In this document: positions 31,504-42,008 of the stretch, piece after piece
Layout: each line of letters starts with the position of its first letter
Position numbering within the stretch: position 1 is the stretch's first letter
NCBI GenBank assembly: GCA_021401465.1
Contig: JADDMT010000001.1
Span: 744,001 to 808,000, forward strand
Reading direction: 5' to 3'
DNA from: Teratosphaeria epicoccoides
Taxonomy: Eukaryota; Ascomycota; Dothideomycetes; Mycosphaerellales; Teratosphaeriaceae
Length of the DNA: 64,000 nucleotides
Program-made: the position numbers and the translations under genes
The notes under the pieces: generated by a model
What the model was told of the DNA's origin: nothing
What the model saw: only the letters and a program-made list of their open reading frames with translations
Database searches by the model: none

Positions 31504-34020
31504 TCACTTCCGCGGCACGAAAGGTCCTTTATGACCCCTCACCAAACCCGGCGGAACAGTTCCCTCTAAACTCGACTCCAACTCCCCTTTCCTCCTCTCC
31601 AACTCCTGCCAAAATCCAACCTCCTCCTCCTCCAGCTCGCCACTCCTGCCGTCCGGAAGCTCGAGCCCTTGTGGCTGCAGAGGCCAGTCATCGCCCAGCC
31701 TCTCCGGCAGGCCAAGCATTTGACAGAGCGAAAGCTCCGGCTTGAGTACATCTGGAGCACCATTCGCCGAATCCAGCTTATCCCAATCATTGCCGCTACC
31801 TGCCGCGACAGGCGTATTCTCTTTTTCCTCGTCCTCGTCATCCGCTTTCATCAGCGACGACGACCCAAAACGGATGAAATTCGTGTGCACGCTTCTCGCC
31901 GGCGTGTCCTCAAAAACGTCGTCGCTCTGGCCGGGACTACAGGGTTTCGGGGGTGAGGAGTCTAAAGGTGATGAGGTCTGCCGTTTCAGCAGTTCGAATT
32001 GCGGCAGGCTGTTGTAGCGCGCGTTGCGCTCGGCCCTCGTGCGCTCGAATCGGCCTCGTCCGCCCATCAGGTCGTCCGAGTCGAATCCGTCGGATGAGTC
32101 GCTTGATCTGTAAGTATCATGGCAAGGAACGCCGGGCGTAGCGGCCGTCGGCGGTTCGTCACGCGAGGTAGACACTTTGACGGCATCACTCTGATCGCTC
32201 CCAGGTCTCCGAATCTCACCTAGCCAATTACGGGACTCGAGGGTGCCCCAGTAGCTTTTGATGAGACCTACGGCACTTGTGTTGATGTGATTGCGAGGGC
32301 TGCTGGAGTGCTGATGCTTCGGGCTGTCGGCAGAATCGAAGAGGTCCATGCTCGCGGCAGCACTGATACTGCTGTCACTGTCGTCGAAGACGCTCGGAGG
32401 GAGCTCGGTCGGCCAGAAGAGCGGCGATGATGAGTCGCGACGTGAAGTGCTGTCGGCTGCTTCTTCATAGGTCGGTGGGTCAGCCTGTTTGCTGTTGTCG
32501 CCAAACAGGTGGCGCGTCTTGAACTCTTCGTAGTCCTTGCGGAGGATCGGCTCATTGCTATGAGTCGACGCCGGCGACGCAGTCCGATTGACCAATACGC
32601 GACTGCCTGACAGGGGCGGTGACGGGGACTCTTGACCATCGTTTGCCATGGGGATCTCGGACGGCGAAATGACACGGCATGAAGTTTCGATCGGGCTGTC
32701 TGCAGCTCGGCTATTCTGGATCGAATCTGCTCTTGAACGGATGGCCAGCTGAACGCTCTTGTCCGGCGACGGAGCACGCGTGAGATCAAAGTTGTCGAGT
32801 GCCGCGATTGGAAAGTCGAGATCATGAACCTCTGCCTGATCGGCACCCAAGGGCGTAATTAGAGGGGTTGATGGCGGGGCAGCACTCACCTCTCGGTGTA
32901 TAGCGCTCTGCCACTTCTCGGTATCACCATGGTCAGGCTCGCGCCGCGAATTGGGCGTGATCTGTGGTGTCAAAGGTTTCATGTCAGGTGGAATGGTACT
33001 GATCGTGCAAGCGGAAGAGACACGCGATGCCTCTGTGAGTGGTGCAAGGAGTCTTGACGTTTCAAGCTTTAATTGATCCGAGCCAGTGCCGTTCCGCTGA
33101 CTGCCTTCTCGCGCGGATGTCATGGCGTCGATCGAGGGAGCCGGTCGCAGCGTCTTGTGGCCGGGAGAGGAATCCGAGGTCTCGACGCTCCGTTCAAACA
33201 CGGGAATATCCGTACTGCTGTGGCCATCCATGTCCATGGGAGCATTGGTGCCGGGCAGCGGTGTCGGCGGACCTGGCGTTGCCGATGGGAGCGCCGCTTC
33301 GTCGATGGAGATCCTGGCTGGCCGCGGGCAACTCTCGCGAGCAGTAGCCACTTGAATCGCAGACGGAAACACGGACGTGGCAGGTATGCCCAACGTGATG
33401 TTATCCGGGTCCATCAGCTTTCGGTTTTCCTCAATATCAGATTTGGTAGTACTCAAGTCGAAGTTTGGTGAGAATGCATGACCTAAGAAGTCCAGGGGCA
33501 GTGTTGGCGCGTTGCTCGATTTGGGGATTGGAATTGGCGAAGTTGGCCTTCTCATGCATTCGCTGCCCTCCTGTTCCGGGATTGTGTCCGTGGAGATGCG
33601 GCTATGTTTCTGGCTGCCGACACGCCCGATGCTTTTCCTGATGCTGCCAAACACGCTTGAGACGCTCGTCCGTGGAGAAAGGTCATCTTGAACGGCATCG
33701 TCGTCTCCTCCAATGTCTCGTTCCGATCTCGCGTCAGGAACCGGGGGCGGACCGAACGAGGGGATCTCGCCACGCCGTGAGCCTGTTGACGACCTCGCTG
33801 GGATCCTCCCAATGGCCGAGTGCCGTCCGCCAGTTGTCCAGAAGGCCCGAGATGGCTTCGGCGACGATGTGTGCTCCGGTAGTTTCTCTGATGTCTCGAG
33901 CAGGCCCAGGCGCTGACTACAACAGGTCAGCATCGTCGGGGGGAGACTCGCATGAGACCGATGGCTCGCCTCGATGTTCTCGACTTCAAAGTCAGCTTCT
34001 GACGAGCGCTGCGGAACCAT
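31504..34020 (-). CDS. Large Ser/Pro/Asp-rich disordered protein, function unknown
   Basis: Single 838-codon frame, start ATG at 34020. Nearly the whole sequence is low-complexity Ser/Pro/Thr/Asp/Glu with no predicted folded domain or membrane segment. Local features: TSVSSVFGSIRKSIGRVGSQ (a basic stretch with Ser phosphorylation-type context), a PPTYEEA motif (PPxY, a WW-domain ligand) at about 32455-32485, LIKSYWGTLESRNWLG, SRDEP, and a Glu-rich C-terminal helix (GELEEEEVGFWQELERRKGE). Length, absence of stops and sensible codon use support a real gene. I do not recognise a family. It may be a regulatory or scaffold protein regulated by phosphorylation and ubiquitin ligase binding, which is inference. 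Confidence 0.8.
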   Translation of the reverse strand: MVPQRSSEADFEVENIEASHRSHASLPPTMLTCCSQRLGLLETSEKLPEHTSSPKPSRAFWTTGGRHSAIGRIPARSSTGSRRGEIPSFGPPPVPDARSERDIGGDDDAVQDDLSPRTSVSSVFGSIRKSIGRVGSQKHSRISTDTIPEQEGSECMRRPTSPIPIPKSSNAPTLPLDFLGHAFSPNFDLSTTKSDIEENRKLMDPDNITLGIPATSVFPSAIQVATARESCPRPARISIDEAALPSATPGPPTPLPGTNAPMDMDGHSSTDIPVFERSVETSDSSPGHKTLRPAPSIDAMTSAREGSQRNGTGSDQLKLETSRLLAPLTEASRVSSACTISTIPPDMKPLTPQITPNSRREPDHGDTEKWQSAIHREVSAAPPSTPLITPLGADQAEVHDLDFPIAALDNFDLTRAPSPDKSVQLAIRSRADSIQNSRAADSPIETSCRVISPSEIPMANDGQESPSPPLSGSRVLVNRTASPASTHSNEPILRKDYEEFKTRHLFGDNSKQADPPTYEEAADSTSRRDSSSPLFWPTELPPSVFDDSDSSISAAASMDLFDSADSPKHQHSSSPRNHINTSAVGLIKSYWGTLESRNWLGEIRRPGSDQSDAVKVSTSRDEPPTAATPGVPCHDTYRSSDSSDGFDSDDLMGGRGRFERTRAERNARYNSLPQFELLKRQTSSPLDSSPPKPCSPGQSDDVFEDTPARSVHTNFIRFGSSSLMKADDEDEEKENTPVAAGSGNDWDKLDSANGAPDVLKPELSLCQMLGLPERLGDDWPLQPQGLELPDGRSGELEEEEVGFWQELERRKGELESSLEGTVPPGLVRGHKGPFVPRK

Positions 34021-34672
34021 GATCCTTTGCCGGTCGAGCTGTGTTGTTTGTCGTTGGTCGCGGGGAGCGCTGGACGCGGTGGTGAGGACCTGCCCGTCGA
34101 CGCCATATGCAAGAGGTCAGTATTATATCAAGAGTGCCTGAGTGCGTGTCGGTGTCGATGGGGCATGGCTGATGCGGGTGTGATATCTCATCATCAGTCA
34201 GCTCAGGGAGGATGGACACAAACAAAGCCGGCTTGAGGCAGTGACATAGGTATACGCTGTGCATCAGGTCAGGCAAGCGCCAAGATGCATGGCTGGCATG
34301 TGCGACCATGTGGCAATGGAGTCCACGTGCACACTTTGCTATTATTACAGACGCTCGAAAGAAATATCCGCTTCATCATGATGAGCTTCTTCTTGCCGCA
34401 GTGGGGAGTTCCATAGGTTGTCTGAGAAAGAGAGGCGGAGCGGTGGAGCACGGTGGAGGTGGAGCGGTGGAGCACGGTGCAGGTGGATCGAGCGGATGAA
34501 TCCATCGGTTGTACTTCGGATCTTGCCGTTGCGGGATCCCGTCTCGAATTGCTGCATGTGACACTTTCTCCCCGTGTACCAATGTGTGCTCCTCCTGTGC
34601 TCTGCAGCGACGTTGCCACCCATCACCGCTCCCCCCCGCCGCCATCCATCGCCGCTCCCCGCCGTCCACGCG
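34021..34672. other. Divergent intergenic region, no gene seen
   Basis: Separates the disordered-protein gene and the RRM gene. Holds a short direct repeat (GGTGGAGCACGGTG, GGTGGAGGTGGAGC) near 34440-34490. Confidence 0.45.
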
Positions 34673-35930
34673 ATGGCCAACAAGAAGAATGCAGTGGTGG
34701 CGTCCTTTGACGAAGCTCTCCAAGCGAGTACGTACGCGAGGGTGGGAAGGGTGGGAGGGGGATGAGCTCACACACTGACTCCCACAGGTCGCAAGGAGCG
34801 CAACATGAAGCTGGCGCAGGAGATGCTGGGCACCAACCCACAGAAGCTGGCACAAGAGATGCTGGGGAAAGGGCGCAGAACGAGCACACCGAGACCCGGC
34901 GGCCCAGCACCGGCGTCTCTGGCTGCCCGAGCCGGCATCACCAAGGTGCGCCCGCCCTCTCCGCCTCTCCGCCCCTCCGCCGTCGCAGCTACCCTGACTA
35001 ACACTCAGCTGCAGCGAAGCAACTCGCTTCCGCGACCCCACACCGCGCCCATCCGCCAGCCCCTTCAGCCTTCGAGCCTGAGCCGACCCGCTCCTCGTGA
35101 CGACACCGTCCATCCACGCGACGACAGCCTTCACCCACGCCCCCGATCAGCTCTACAGCCTGTCGACACCACGATGTCCGACCCACTAAGCGATGCCAAG
35201 AGCAACGGATTGGTGAGGTCAGAGGGAAATAGCGGCCCGGGACTGAACATCAGAGGCGCCGCTCGTGGCCCGTGGATTGTGCGTGCGTCCAACTTCGCGC
35301 CAGGCACCACCGCCGCCGACATCGAGAGTGTCATGTTCTCCACCGGAGGCAAGATGAATTACTGCAGGCTGGTCTCGTCTGCGCCAACCGTCATCGCCGA
35401 GATGAGCTTTGTGGAGCAAGAAGGCGCGGAGAAGGTGATTGAGATGTTCAACAACAAGAAGGTGTGTGCACTTGGCCCTCCAGCGTGGACGTGCTAGACT
35501 GACAAAACAGGCTGACGGTCGCCTGCTCTATGTCCACTACGCAGACGGGAGGGTGACCGACTCAAGCGCCAAGACCCAGCGGAGCGTGCCGGAGCCACAA
35601 GAGGAAGAGCCTTTGCAAGTGGTCGTCGATACCACCGGCGACGTCATGATGGAGGTGGACGAACACGCAGAGTCACGCGAGGCCGAGAACAGACAGCGCG
35701 AGGAGAGACGTGGCCGGGACGACCGTGCCCCTGACCGGAGGTACCCGGACAGACCACGCGACGACTACTACAGTCGCGGCAGTGGACGTGCGGAGCCGGC
35801 ATATCAAGATGGCAGGTACGGCTTTGGCGGCGACAGAGGTTGGGGCGGGCGTGGAGGTGGCAGAAGCGGTTACAGAGATGGCCCGAGGATGTACGATCGT
35901 CGTGGCGGTCCGCAGAGCTATCGGCCATAG
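34673..35930 (+). CDS. RRM-domain RNA-binding protein with RGG-like tail
   Basis: Four exons: 34673-34727, 34788-34945, 35009-35461 and 35511-35930; introns 60, 63 and 49 bp with CTGAC/CTAAC branch sites. The 361-residue product has an N-terminal helix with a duplicated KLAQEMLG, a basic linker, an RRM at about 163-240 (GPWIVRASNFAPGTTAADIE to GRLLYVHYADG), an acidic segment, and an Arg/Asp/Tyr/Gly-rich C-terminus (GGDRGWGGRGGGRSGYRDG). The layout is like ALY/REF-type mRNA export adaptors, but I cannot establish that. Intron 2 is 63 bp, contains no in-frame stop and keeps the frame, so its retention would insert 21 residues: a possible isoform. Confidence 0.85.
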
Positions 35931-36465
35931 GATGGTCAAGGTCAAGTTCAGGACTACCAGCAAGGCGGCTACCAACAAGGTGGCGACCAGCAAGGGTACA
36001 ATCTCGACTATGGCCAGGATAGAGATGTGAACTGATCTGAATGGGGACAAAGGGACGGGCTCAACTGGGTATCCGGGTGAAGGGAGATACCGCGACCACG
36101 AACGAAAGGATGTAAGATGAAGGATCGTTGATGCACATGTATCGGCCTATTGAAAGAGGCGGCGCACCCTCGACCGCCTCTGGTCGCTGGTCGAAGCCTT
36201 GAGATATCAAGCGGGCGCTTTAGCCACAACCAATGTCGGCTTTTCCAAAAGTCCATGTGCTATAGATACCCTGTACAACAGCGAACGATAGCAAGTTTCG
36301 TGTGCCTCTTACTATTACTTGTTCGTCATTGGATCCTGCGTCTCTACCACGAGCCTCGAAGCCACTTTCTACTTTGCTCCACACTCTCGACCTCCAACTT
36401 CGTCCCTTCCTCCACACACAAGCTGCAAACCAAAAAAAAAAAACGGTCATAATAAACCACGACAC

Positions 36466-36894
36466 ATGCATCTCGATCCTAGCAAATCGCACCAAAACCA
36501 ATGGAAACCCCCATCCGCCTCTTCCGACCCCCTCCAACAACAACCCCGACCCGACTGGTCTCCCCAACAATACGAAGAAGCGCTCGCCCATCTCGAGCGC
36601 CTACAAAACCAAGTATTCTCCTCCCACTTCCCCTCTCCATATCCCCACAAGCATGCAAAAATCCCTGACAATGACTTCCAGCTGCAAGCTGCCCGCCTGG
36701 CCATCCCATCCGTCGTGTCTCCGCTCGTGACTTCGGGGCCTGGAAGAGGGAAAGCGCAAGTCTTGGCCGAGGTCAAGGATGCTGCCGTGCAGGGTGTGAG
36801 TGACTTGAGGGGGTTGAGGGAGGGGTTGGGGGATGAGCGGACGCGGGAGGTGTTGGAGAGGGGGAGGCGGAGCGAGGAGGTAAGGGGAGGCTGA
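36466..36894 (+). CDS. Small uncharacterised protein (142 residues)
   Basis: Intronless. The ATG at 36466 follows a T/A-rich leader containing an A12 tract. The middle is helical (WSPQQYEEALAHLERLQNQ, AKIPDNDFQLQAARLAIPSV) and the end is charged (LREGLGDERTREVLERGRR). Gene-like codon use and a good start context support it; no family recognised. The first third is Gln/Pro-rich. It could be a mediator-type or kinetochore-type small helical subunit, but I have no motif that decides it. Confidence 0.6.
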   Translation: MHLDPSKSHQNQWKPPSASSDPLQQQPRPDWSPQQYEEALAHLERLQNQVFSSHFPSPYPHKHAKIPDNDFQLQAARLAIPSVVSPLVTSGPGRGKAQVLAEVKDAAVQGVSDLRGLREGLGDERTREVLERGRRSEEVRGG

Positions 36895-37012
36895 GAGGAT
36901 TGCCGGGTGACAGTGCCCCGTCTATGTATCGCCCCTATCCACCCCAGAATCATCTTGAAAAAACAAAAAAGAGGAGAAACACAAAAAAAAAACTCCTCCA
37001 CCACCCCCACAT

Positions 37013-37741
37013 CTACCACCCCCATGGCCTCCCCCCCGGAAACCTCCCCGCCCACACCGGAACCTTCGTCTCATACTCCCCCGGCCCGCGCCTCAAACTC
37101 TCCGGCTCCCGATCCCCCCTCCGCACACCCGGCCCCCACCGCGCATCCGTCCACAGCCTCCCGCTTTGATGACTCCTGGCCCTCTCCTCCGGCGCCTCAT
37201 ACCGCCTCGAGGCAAAATTATACCTCTCGCCCCTCGCACTCCTCCGCACCCACCCGGGATTCCAATGCACGGCCTCGCCCGCGGTGCGATCCCTGTCCCT
37301 CCCGCCCCAGCACCGCTCCTCCCACAACGGCCCGCCCCACCGACTCCACTGCGCCCGGTGCGGCAAATCCCTCGCCAGCGTGCGACGATCCCCATTCAGC
37401 ACGACAAAGACATCCGGGCCCTCGCCCGTCAGCGCGTCCTTCAGCCGTCCCAGCGCGCCGCCGCGCTTGCCATCGCTCGGCCGCGCCCAGAACTTCCGCG
37501 CGCGAAACCCCGCCAGCTTCACCGGCCCCTGCGGCGACGGCCGGTGCCATCCGTGCGCGGCGTCCCAGTTGACAAAGGGCAGTTCGGCCGGCGCGCCGCG
37601 GCGGGGTCCGTGGTCCGGGAGGGCCCAGTGGCGCAGGTCCCAGGGGGGGTAGTCCCAGTGTTGCCAGGTGCAGTTGTTGGCGAGGTTGTCTTGCGCCGTT
37701 TCGCCAATGGGGCCCGCGGAGCGGCGGTAGCGGGTGGGCAT
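37013..37741 (-). CDS. Trp/Arg/Gly-rich uncharacterised protein
   Basis: Minus-strand frame open from 37978; the ATG at 37741 (MPTRYRRSAGPIGETAQ) is the most sensible start, giving 242 residues, while 37978 would add 79 residues of presequence-like sequence. It is unusually rich in Trp, Arg and Gly: CTWQHWDYPPWDLRHWALPD, then PRRGAPAELPFVNWDAAHGW, and PDVFVVLNGDRRTLARDLP. No known domain. GC content is high, so long shadow frames exist on the plus strand (36907-37572 and 37166-37783), but those are Pro/Ser-rich without structure, as expected of the complement. If mitochondrial, the longer start would be relevant. Family not recognised. Confidence 0.6.
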   Translation of the reverse strand: MPTRYRRSAGPIGETAQDNLANNCTWQHWDYPPWDLRHWALPDHGPRRGAPAELPFVNWDAAHGWHRPSPQGPVKLAGFRARKFWARPSDGKRGGALGRLKDALTGEGPDVFVVLNGDRRTLARDLPHRAQWSRWGGPLWEERCWGGRDRDRTAGEAVHWNPGWVRRSARGERYNFASRRYEAPEERARSHQSGRLWTDARWGPGVRRGDREPESLRRGPGEYETKVPVWAGRFPGGRPWGW

Positions 37742-38252
37742 GGTGGGAATGCTGGTGCGGGTGGGAGATGGAAATTGGTTTGAGAGGGGAGGAGGGGGGT
37801 TCCGCTGGAGAAGAGGTTCTGGGATAGATATGGCGGTTGGGGGTTGTTGGGGAGCTACTGTAGAGGCAGATGTGGATCGTTTTTGGCGGAGGCTGGCTTC
37901 ACCAAACGTTTGTCTTGAGTGTGGATGCAAACAGTGGCAAATCGAGTCAAGCGGATGTCGCCTCGTTTGGGCAAGCATCCATGCAATCGCCTGTTGAGGC
38001 TTGAGTCATCAAGAAGTCTTTCTCATGACGTCTGCTAGGGAGTGAAAGAATTGGATGATGAGCGGTAGATCACGGGAGGCTAATCACGAAGTCTCGCGCA
38101 TGTGTGATTACACTCGCTGATGCAATGCTGCATTACCACATCGCCAGCCTACTTCTACAACATCACAGCCAAGTTTGGCGTACTGTATCCCGTCCGGATG
38201 CTGCTTGCTGTACCTCACAATCGCCTAATCCAGTCTCCAACCAGTGCGACAC

Positions 38253-41200
38253 TTACAAACCCAGCTCCTCGCTAGCCCGTGCCAGCGTTTCCCATACCCT
38301 CCCAGGCAACTTGAATCTGATCAAGCCGGCAAACAGATTGACGTCCTCAGCAATCCTCTTGCAGTTTTCAATCATGCCACGATGCATTCCTGTGTCGAAT
38401 TCTGCATGCTTCATCTTCTCACCCAAGTACACAGCTGCAGTGACCGTCCAAAGCATGACGTGCCCGATTGTCCTCGCAACATTCGTCGGCATCTGGTCAA
38501 ACGCCTGAGCTTTCGCCTTGATCTCGTTTATGTCGCCGTGTAAGTCGGTAGGCAAGATGCGGGTGTTGGAGATGCGGTCGATGCAGCCTGCCCAGTCTCC
38601 AGCATCGAAGGCTTTGCGGGCATCGGCGAGCGTGAGGAGGATGTTGCAGACTTCCCAGTTCATCTGTGTGATTTTCTGCTGCACGGTTGCGTTGCTACCG
38701 TACAGATTGCGCATGTTTCGTGCAAGCGTGATGGGGTCGTCAACAGCGGTCAAGCTAAGACTGCTACCTGGTATCTCGCCTCCATTCTGCTGGTCCATGA
38801 AGCGAGGCTTCAGCGGTGTGACTCGCGCTGGCTGCTCGCCCAGCTCGGTGGTGAGAGCGACAGAGACTGCGCTGCTCACGACATTCATGACCTTGTTGTA
38901 GTCCTCAGCGAGGTGATACAGTAACGCAGCATCGGTGACGCGACTCTGCTCCTCGGCAACTCGGGCCGCGGAAAGCGTGATTTGCTTGAGGAAGTGTTCC
39001 TTGTTATCAAGATGGACGAGCTTCAAGCGATTCTCGATTGCACCTGGAATGCGATACCCATTGGACTTGATGTCGCCAATCAGAGTCGCGAATTCGCGAG
39101 TTTCGAGTGTGACCTCGACAAGTGCCTGATGACATAACTCACGTTGGGTCTTACCGAGCTCGCCTGTGAGGTCGGCATTCAGACAAATCAAGCAGAGGTA
39201 ATCAACAGCTGCTTCAGGGTTTGCAGTACGGAAGTCGCGGGTGTAGAGACCAATCATGCTACTGAAAGCGATCTGAGGCTGCTGGCGGGTAGTATATGTG
39301 AGGAGATCATCGTTGGTGAGATCACCGCTGACCCTTAGCAAGCCATAAAAGTCGAGCGCAATGGCGAAGTGGGTGGCAGAGACATAGTTGTGCGGGTACA
39401 GATCGGCCACGGCTTTCTCGAACATGCCGGCCAGTATCTGCATGAAGAAGAGCGTCGTAGGCGCGTTTGTGATATCGCTCGTCGGGCCGAAGTATCGTTC
39501 GCCAATTTGCTTGATAGAAGCCCGGAGCTCGTCAAGTCCATATGCCTCGTGCGCCAGCTCCTCAGCTCGATTGTACTCACGTGTCAGCACGAATTGCAAC
39601 CAGAGCCAGTCGTTCATGTCGTTGGTGATGGTGTCAAGATTCCGTTGGGACACTTCGCACCGACCGATGACCTTGTAGCAAAGCATACGGTATGGATCGA
39701 GGCTGTTGTCGGCGGCCAGGCGACTCCGCTGCGAATACTCGTTGTCAATCGCGCGTTGCAGATCTCCAGGGAGACGATGGTCGAGGTCATCGACATACGC
39801 CTTCAGATATCTGGGGAAGTTCCGGTCGATCTGCCTGAATTGAGCAGCATTGTCATTAATATACTGCTTGGCCTCGTCTAGCAGACCGCTGCGCAGAAGA
39901 TAGAAGATTACAGCCCAGCAGTATTCGGACTGGTCGTTCTGACTTCCGTCGGCGCCGGCCTTCGTCAATACTTGGAGAAGGTCGAGATCCGGTCCCAGCT
40001 CTTTGCGCGCTGCTCGCACTCTGACATAACCTCTCGCTTTGGCGACGGCTGTTGGAAAGCCGCCAACCATCGCAATGGTTTGGTGCTTGTCGAGCACACC
40101 TTCCATCTGAGAAAGGAAGTTCTTCTCAAGAAACGTACGAGAGCCATTAATGATGCGCTTGCGGATAGCTATATTGCCCTTCGATGAATGATTGTCGTCA
40201 AGGTAATCGACCGCATACTGGCGCTCCCGTATCGCACCTTGCTCAGATGAACTTTCCTTGTTGGCATCCTCACCTGTGATATGCACCAGAGCTTTATATG
40301 CATTTATGAGCATTGATGTATCGTCGTTGGACGGCTCGTCTTCGACCTCAGCAAAGCGCGTCATTATTGGGAACACCTTGTCTTGTATGCGCGCCACATT
40401 GAGATCTTTGACTTTGCCTGCGTAGCTGTCCTGTTTCTTGCGCAAAGAGCGGTCCTCAGGCGCAGGACGCATGCCATCGGCCGGGAGCTTTTCGTCCACG
40501 TCGTTGAAGGTGCTCTGCCGGCCATGACGGGTACCAGGCGCGCCAATGACGGATCTCGTGAGGCCGGGTAGACTGCGAGACTGAGCAAGCGTCGCGCCCA
40601 GCCTGCTGCGTCTGGATGATCGTCCAAATGATGCAGTCTCGCGTGCTGCACCACTCTCGACATCGACCTCCGACGGTTTTCTCAGCCCAAAGTGCTCATA
40701 GATGCGCTGGCGGTACGCATGCCAGTCGACATCGTGAAGCTGCTCGTCGATCATCTCGTTGAACTCGTCCTTGGCGCGCTGGACCGTGCTGTCGATCATC
40801 TGCTGAAAGCTGTTCTGATGCTGTGCTCCTAGGTAGTCTCTGACACCAGAGGAGACCCCAAAGTCCGGGACAGCGTCTGCTGGAGGAGCACGTGCATAGA
40901 TGCTTCTGCTAAGCTCCTCGACGTCCCGCAGTGACTGACTAACATTGATGCCAGACTTGGCGAGCACGTATGATGCGCGGAGCTTGCTGTTCCTGTCTTC
41001 GCCGGCAGCCTGGCCGCGTAACGGCCCGGAGCCTGTGTTCAACCTCTTGCTCGGCCGCAACAGGGCGTCCGAATGTAACTGCGTGGAGGGGCTGCCCTGC
41101 CCAATGTTCCTCACCTTGTTTGAGATGTCGCTCAGCCCCAGCTGTAACCGCCCCAATCCTCCATTGTCATTGATCGCATTCGTGCTGCTCTTGTTCAGAA

Positions 41201-41399
41201 GCTGGTGATGGTAGGCAGGATCTCCATTTTGGATGAGTGGTCGCTTGAGCGTGGAGGTGGCGGGGAGGATGTTGTTGCTGCCGAACATCGAGCCATTATA
41301 GGGCGCCGACGTTCCGAAGACGCTGCTGCTGCCGGGTGCCTGTGTCGCATTGTTCGCCCCCGATGCTGCAGCCGGAGCGGAGCCCAAAAGAGAAGACAT
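38253..41399 (-). CDS. NIC96: Nucleoporin Nic96/Nup93 (inner ring of nuclear pore)
   Basis: Intronless, 1048 residues, start at 41399. The N-terminus is a short FG-type region (SSVFGTSAPY, GSMFGSNN), followed by a helical linker and a long alpha-solenoid, the Nic96 domain, through to the C-terminus. Diagnostic stretches include HYGLLRVSGD-type FAIALDYYGLLRVSG, then TTRQQPQIAFSSMIGLYTRD and YLCLICLNADL; the whole matches the linear pattern of Nic96 homologues. It anchors the inner ring complex (with Nup192/Nup188 and the Nsp1 channel complex) in the nuclear pore. An ATCACGTGC site lies 63 bp upstream of its start. No introns or lesions. Confidence 0.92.
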   Translation of the reverse strand: MSSLLGSAPAAASGANNATQAPGSSSVFGTSAPYNGSMFGSNNILPATSTLKRPLIQNGDPAYHHQLLNKSSTNAINDNGGLGRLQLGLSDISNKVRNIGQGSPSTQLHSDALLRPSKRLNTGSGPLRGQAAGEDRNSKLRASYVLAKSGINVSQSLRDVEELSRSIYARAPPADAVPDFGVSSGVRDYLGAQHQNSFQQMIDSTVQRAKDEFNEMIDEQLHDVDWHAYRQRIYEHFGLRKPSEVDVESGAARETASFGRSSRRSRLGATLAQSRSLPGLTRSVIGAPGTRHGRQSTFNDVDEKLPADGMRPAPEDRSLRKKQDSYAGKVKDLNVARIQDKVFPIMTRFAEVEDEPSNDDTSMLINAYKALVHITGEDANKESSSEQGAIRERQYAVDYLDDNHSSKGNIAIRKRIINGSRTFLEKNFLSQMEGVLDKHQTIAMVGGFPTAVAKARGYVRVRAARKELGPDLDLLQVLTKAGADGSQNDQSEYCWAVIFYLLRSGLLDEAKQYINDNAAQFRQIDRNFPRYLKAYVDDLDHRLPGDLQRAIDNEYSQRSRLAADNSLDPYRMLCYKVIGRCEVSQRNLDTITNDMNDWLWLQFVLTREYNRAEELAHEAYGLDELRASIKQIGERYFGPTSDITNAPTTLFFMQILAGMFEKAVADLYPHNYVSATHFAIALDFYGLLRVSGDLTNDDLLTYTTRQQPQIAFSSMIGLYTRDFRTANPEAAVDYLCLICLNADLTGELGKTQRELCHQALVEVTLETREFATLIGDIKSNGYRIPGAIENRLKLVHLDNKEHFLKQITLSAARVAEEQSRVTDAALLYHLAEDYNKVMNVVSSAVSVALTTELGEQPARVTPLKPRFMDQQNGGEIPGSSLSLTAVDDPITLARNMRNLYGSNATVQQKITQMNWEVCNILLTLADARKAFDAGDWAGCIDRISNTRILPTDLHGDINEIKAKAQAFDQMPTNVARTIGHVMLWTVTAAVYLGEKMKHAEFDTGMHRGMIENCKRIAEDVNLFAGLIRFKLPGRVWETLARASEELGL

Positions 41400-42008
41400 T
41401 CGCCAACTCCTTCACCAAGCGCTTCCAAGTCGGGACCCTCTGAGACCTGCTCGAATGACTGCACGTGATTCACTTGACGGGAATGTTGTAAGCGATCGGC
41501 AGCGTTGTGCACGGGCTACAACGTGTAGTAGTGAGTGATTCTACGTGAAAGCAACGCGTCGGCTCTTCAATGTTGACGGGATGTTTCGCGAACTTTTGAT
41601 GGGCTTCAGCCGCGCACGGAATATTCTCGGCGAAACTGTCTCCTTCAGATGGAGGGAAGAGATCCACAGTGTCACCTCATATTGACCCGTGTCACGAACG
41701 GATCGCCGTCTCCAATGCTACACGATGCGCTCCCACGCTCATCCATCAGTCAAGCACGCCCGAAGCAGGCCTCGAAACAAGGCAAAGTACCGTCCCTGTC
41801 ACGAGATGACTCTTGTGCATTGATTGAATCACAAGTGCGAAGCGAGTATCAATTCTCATCGTCTCATCTACCTATGCACGATCAACGAAAGTTCTCCCGC
41901 ACTCCAGTCTTCTGCGGCACATCCCTCCCCTTCGTCCAATCCCGCCCAGTATTCGATTTCCGCCTCTCGTCGATTTGTCCAGGCACCGGCTGAGGAGGTC
42001 GCGCAACA
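41400..42008. other. Intergenic upstream of NIC96
   Basis: No gene seen. Contains a CACGTGAT palindrome at 41462-41469, 63 bp before the NIC96 start codon. Confidence 0.45.

Noticed and set aside
36907..37783. Two plus-strand Pro-rich frames (221 and 205 codons) opposite the Trp-rich protein
   Set aside because: Low-complexity complement of the minus-strand gene, with no domain or start evidence.
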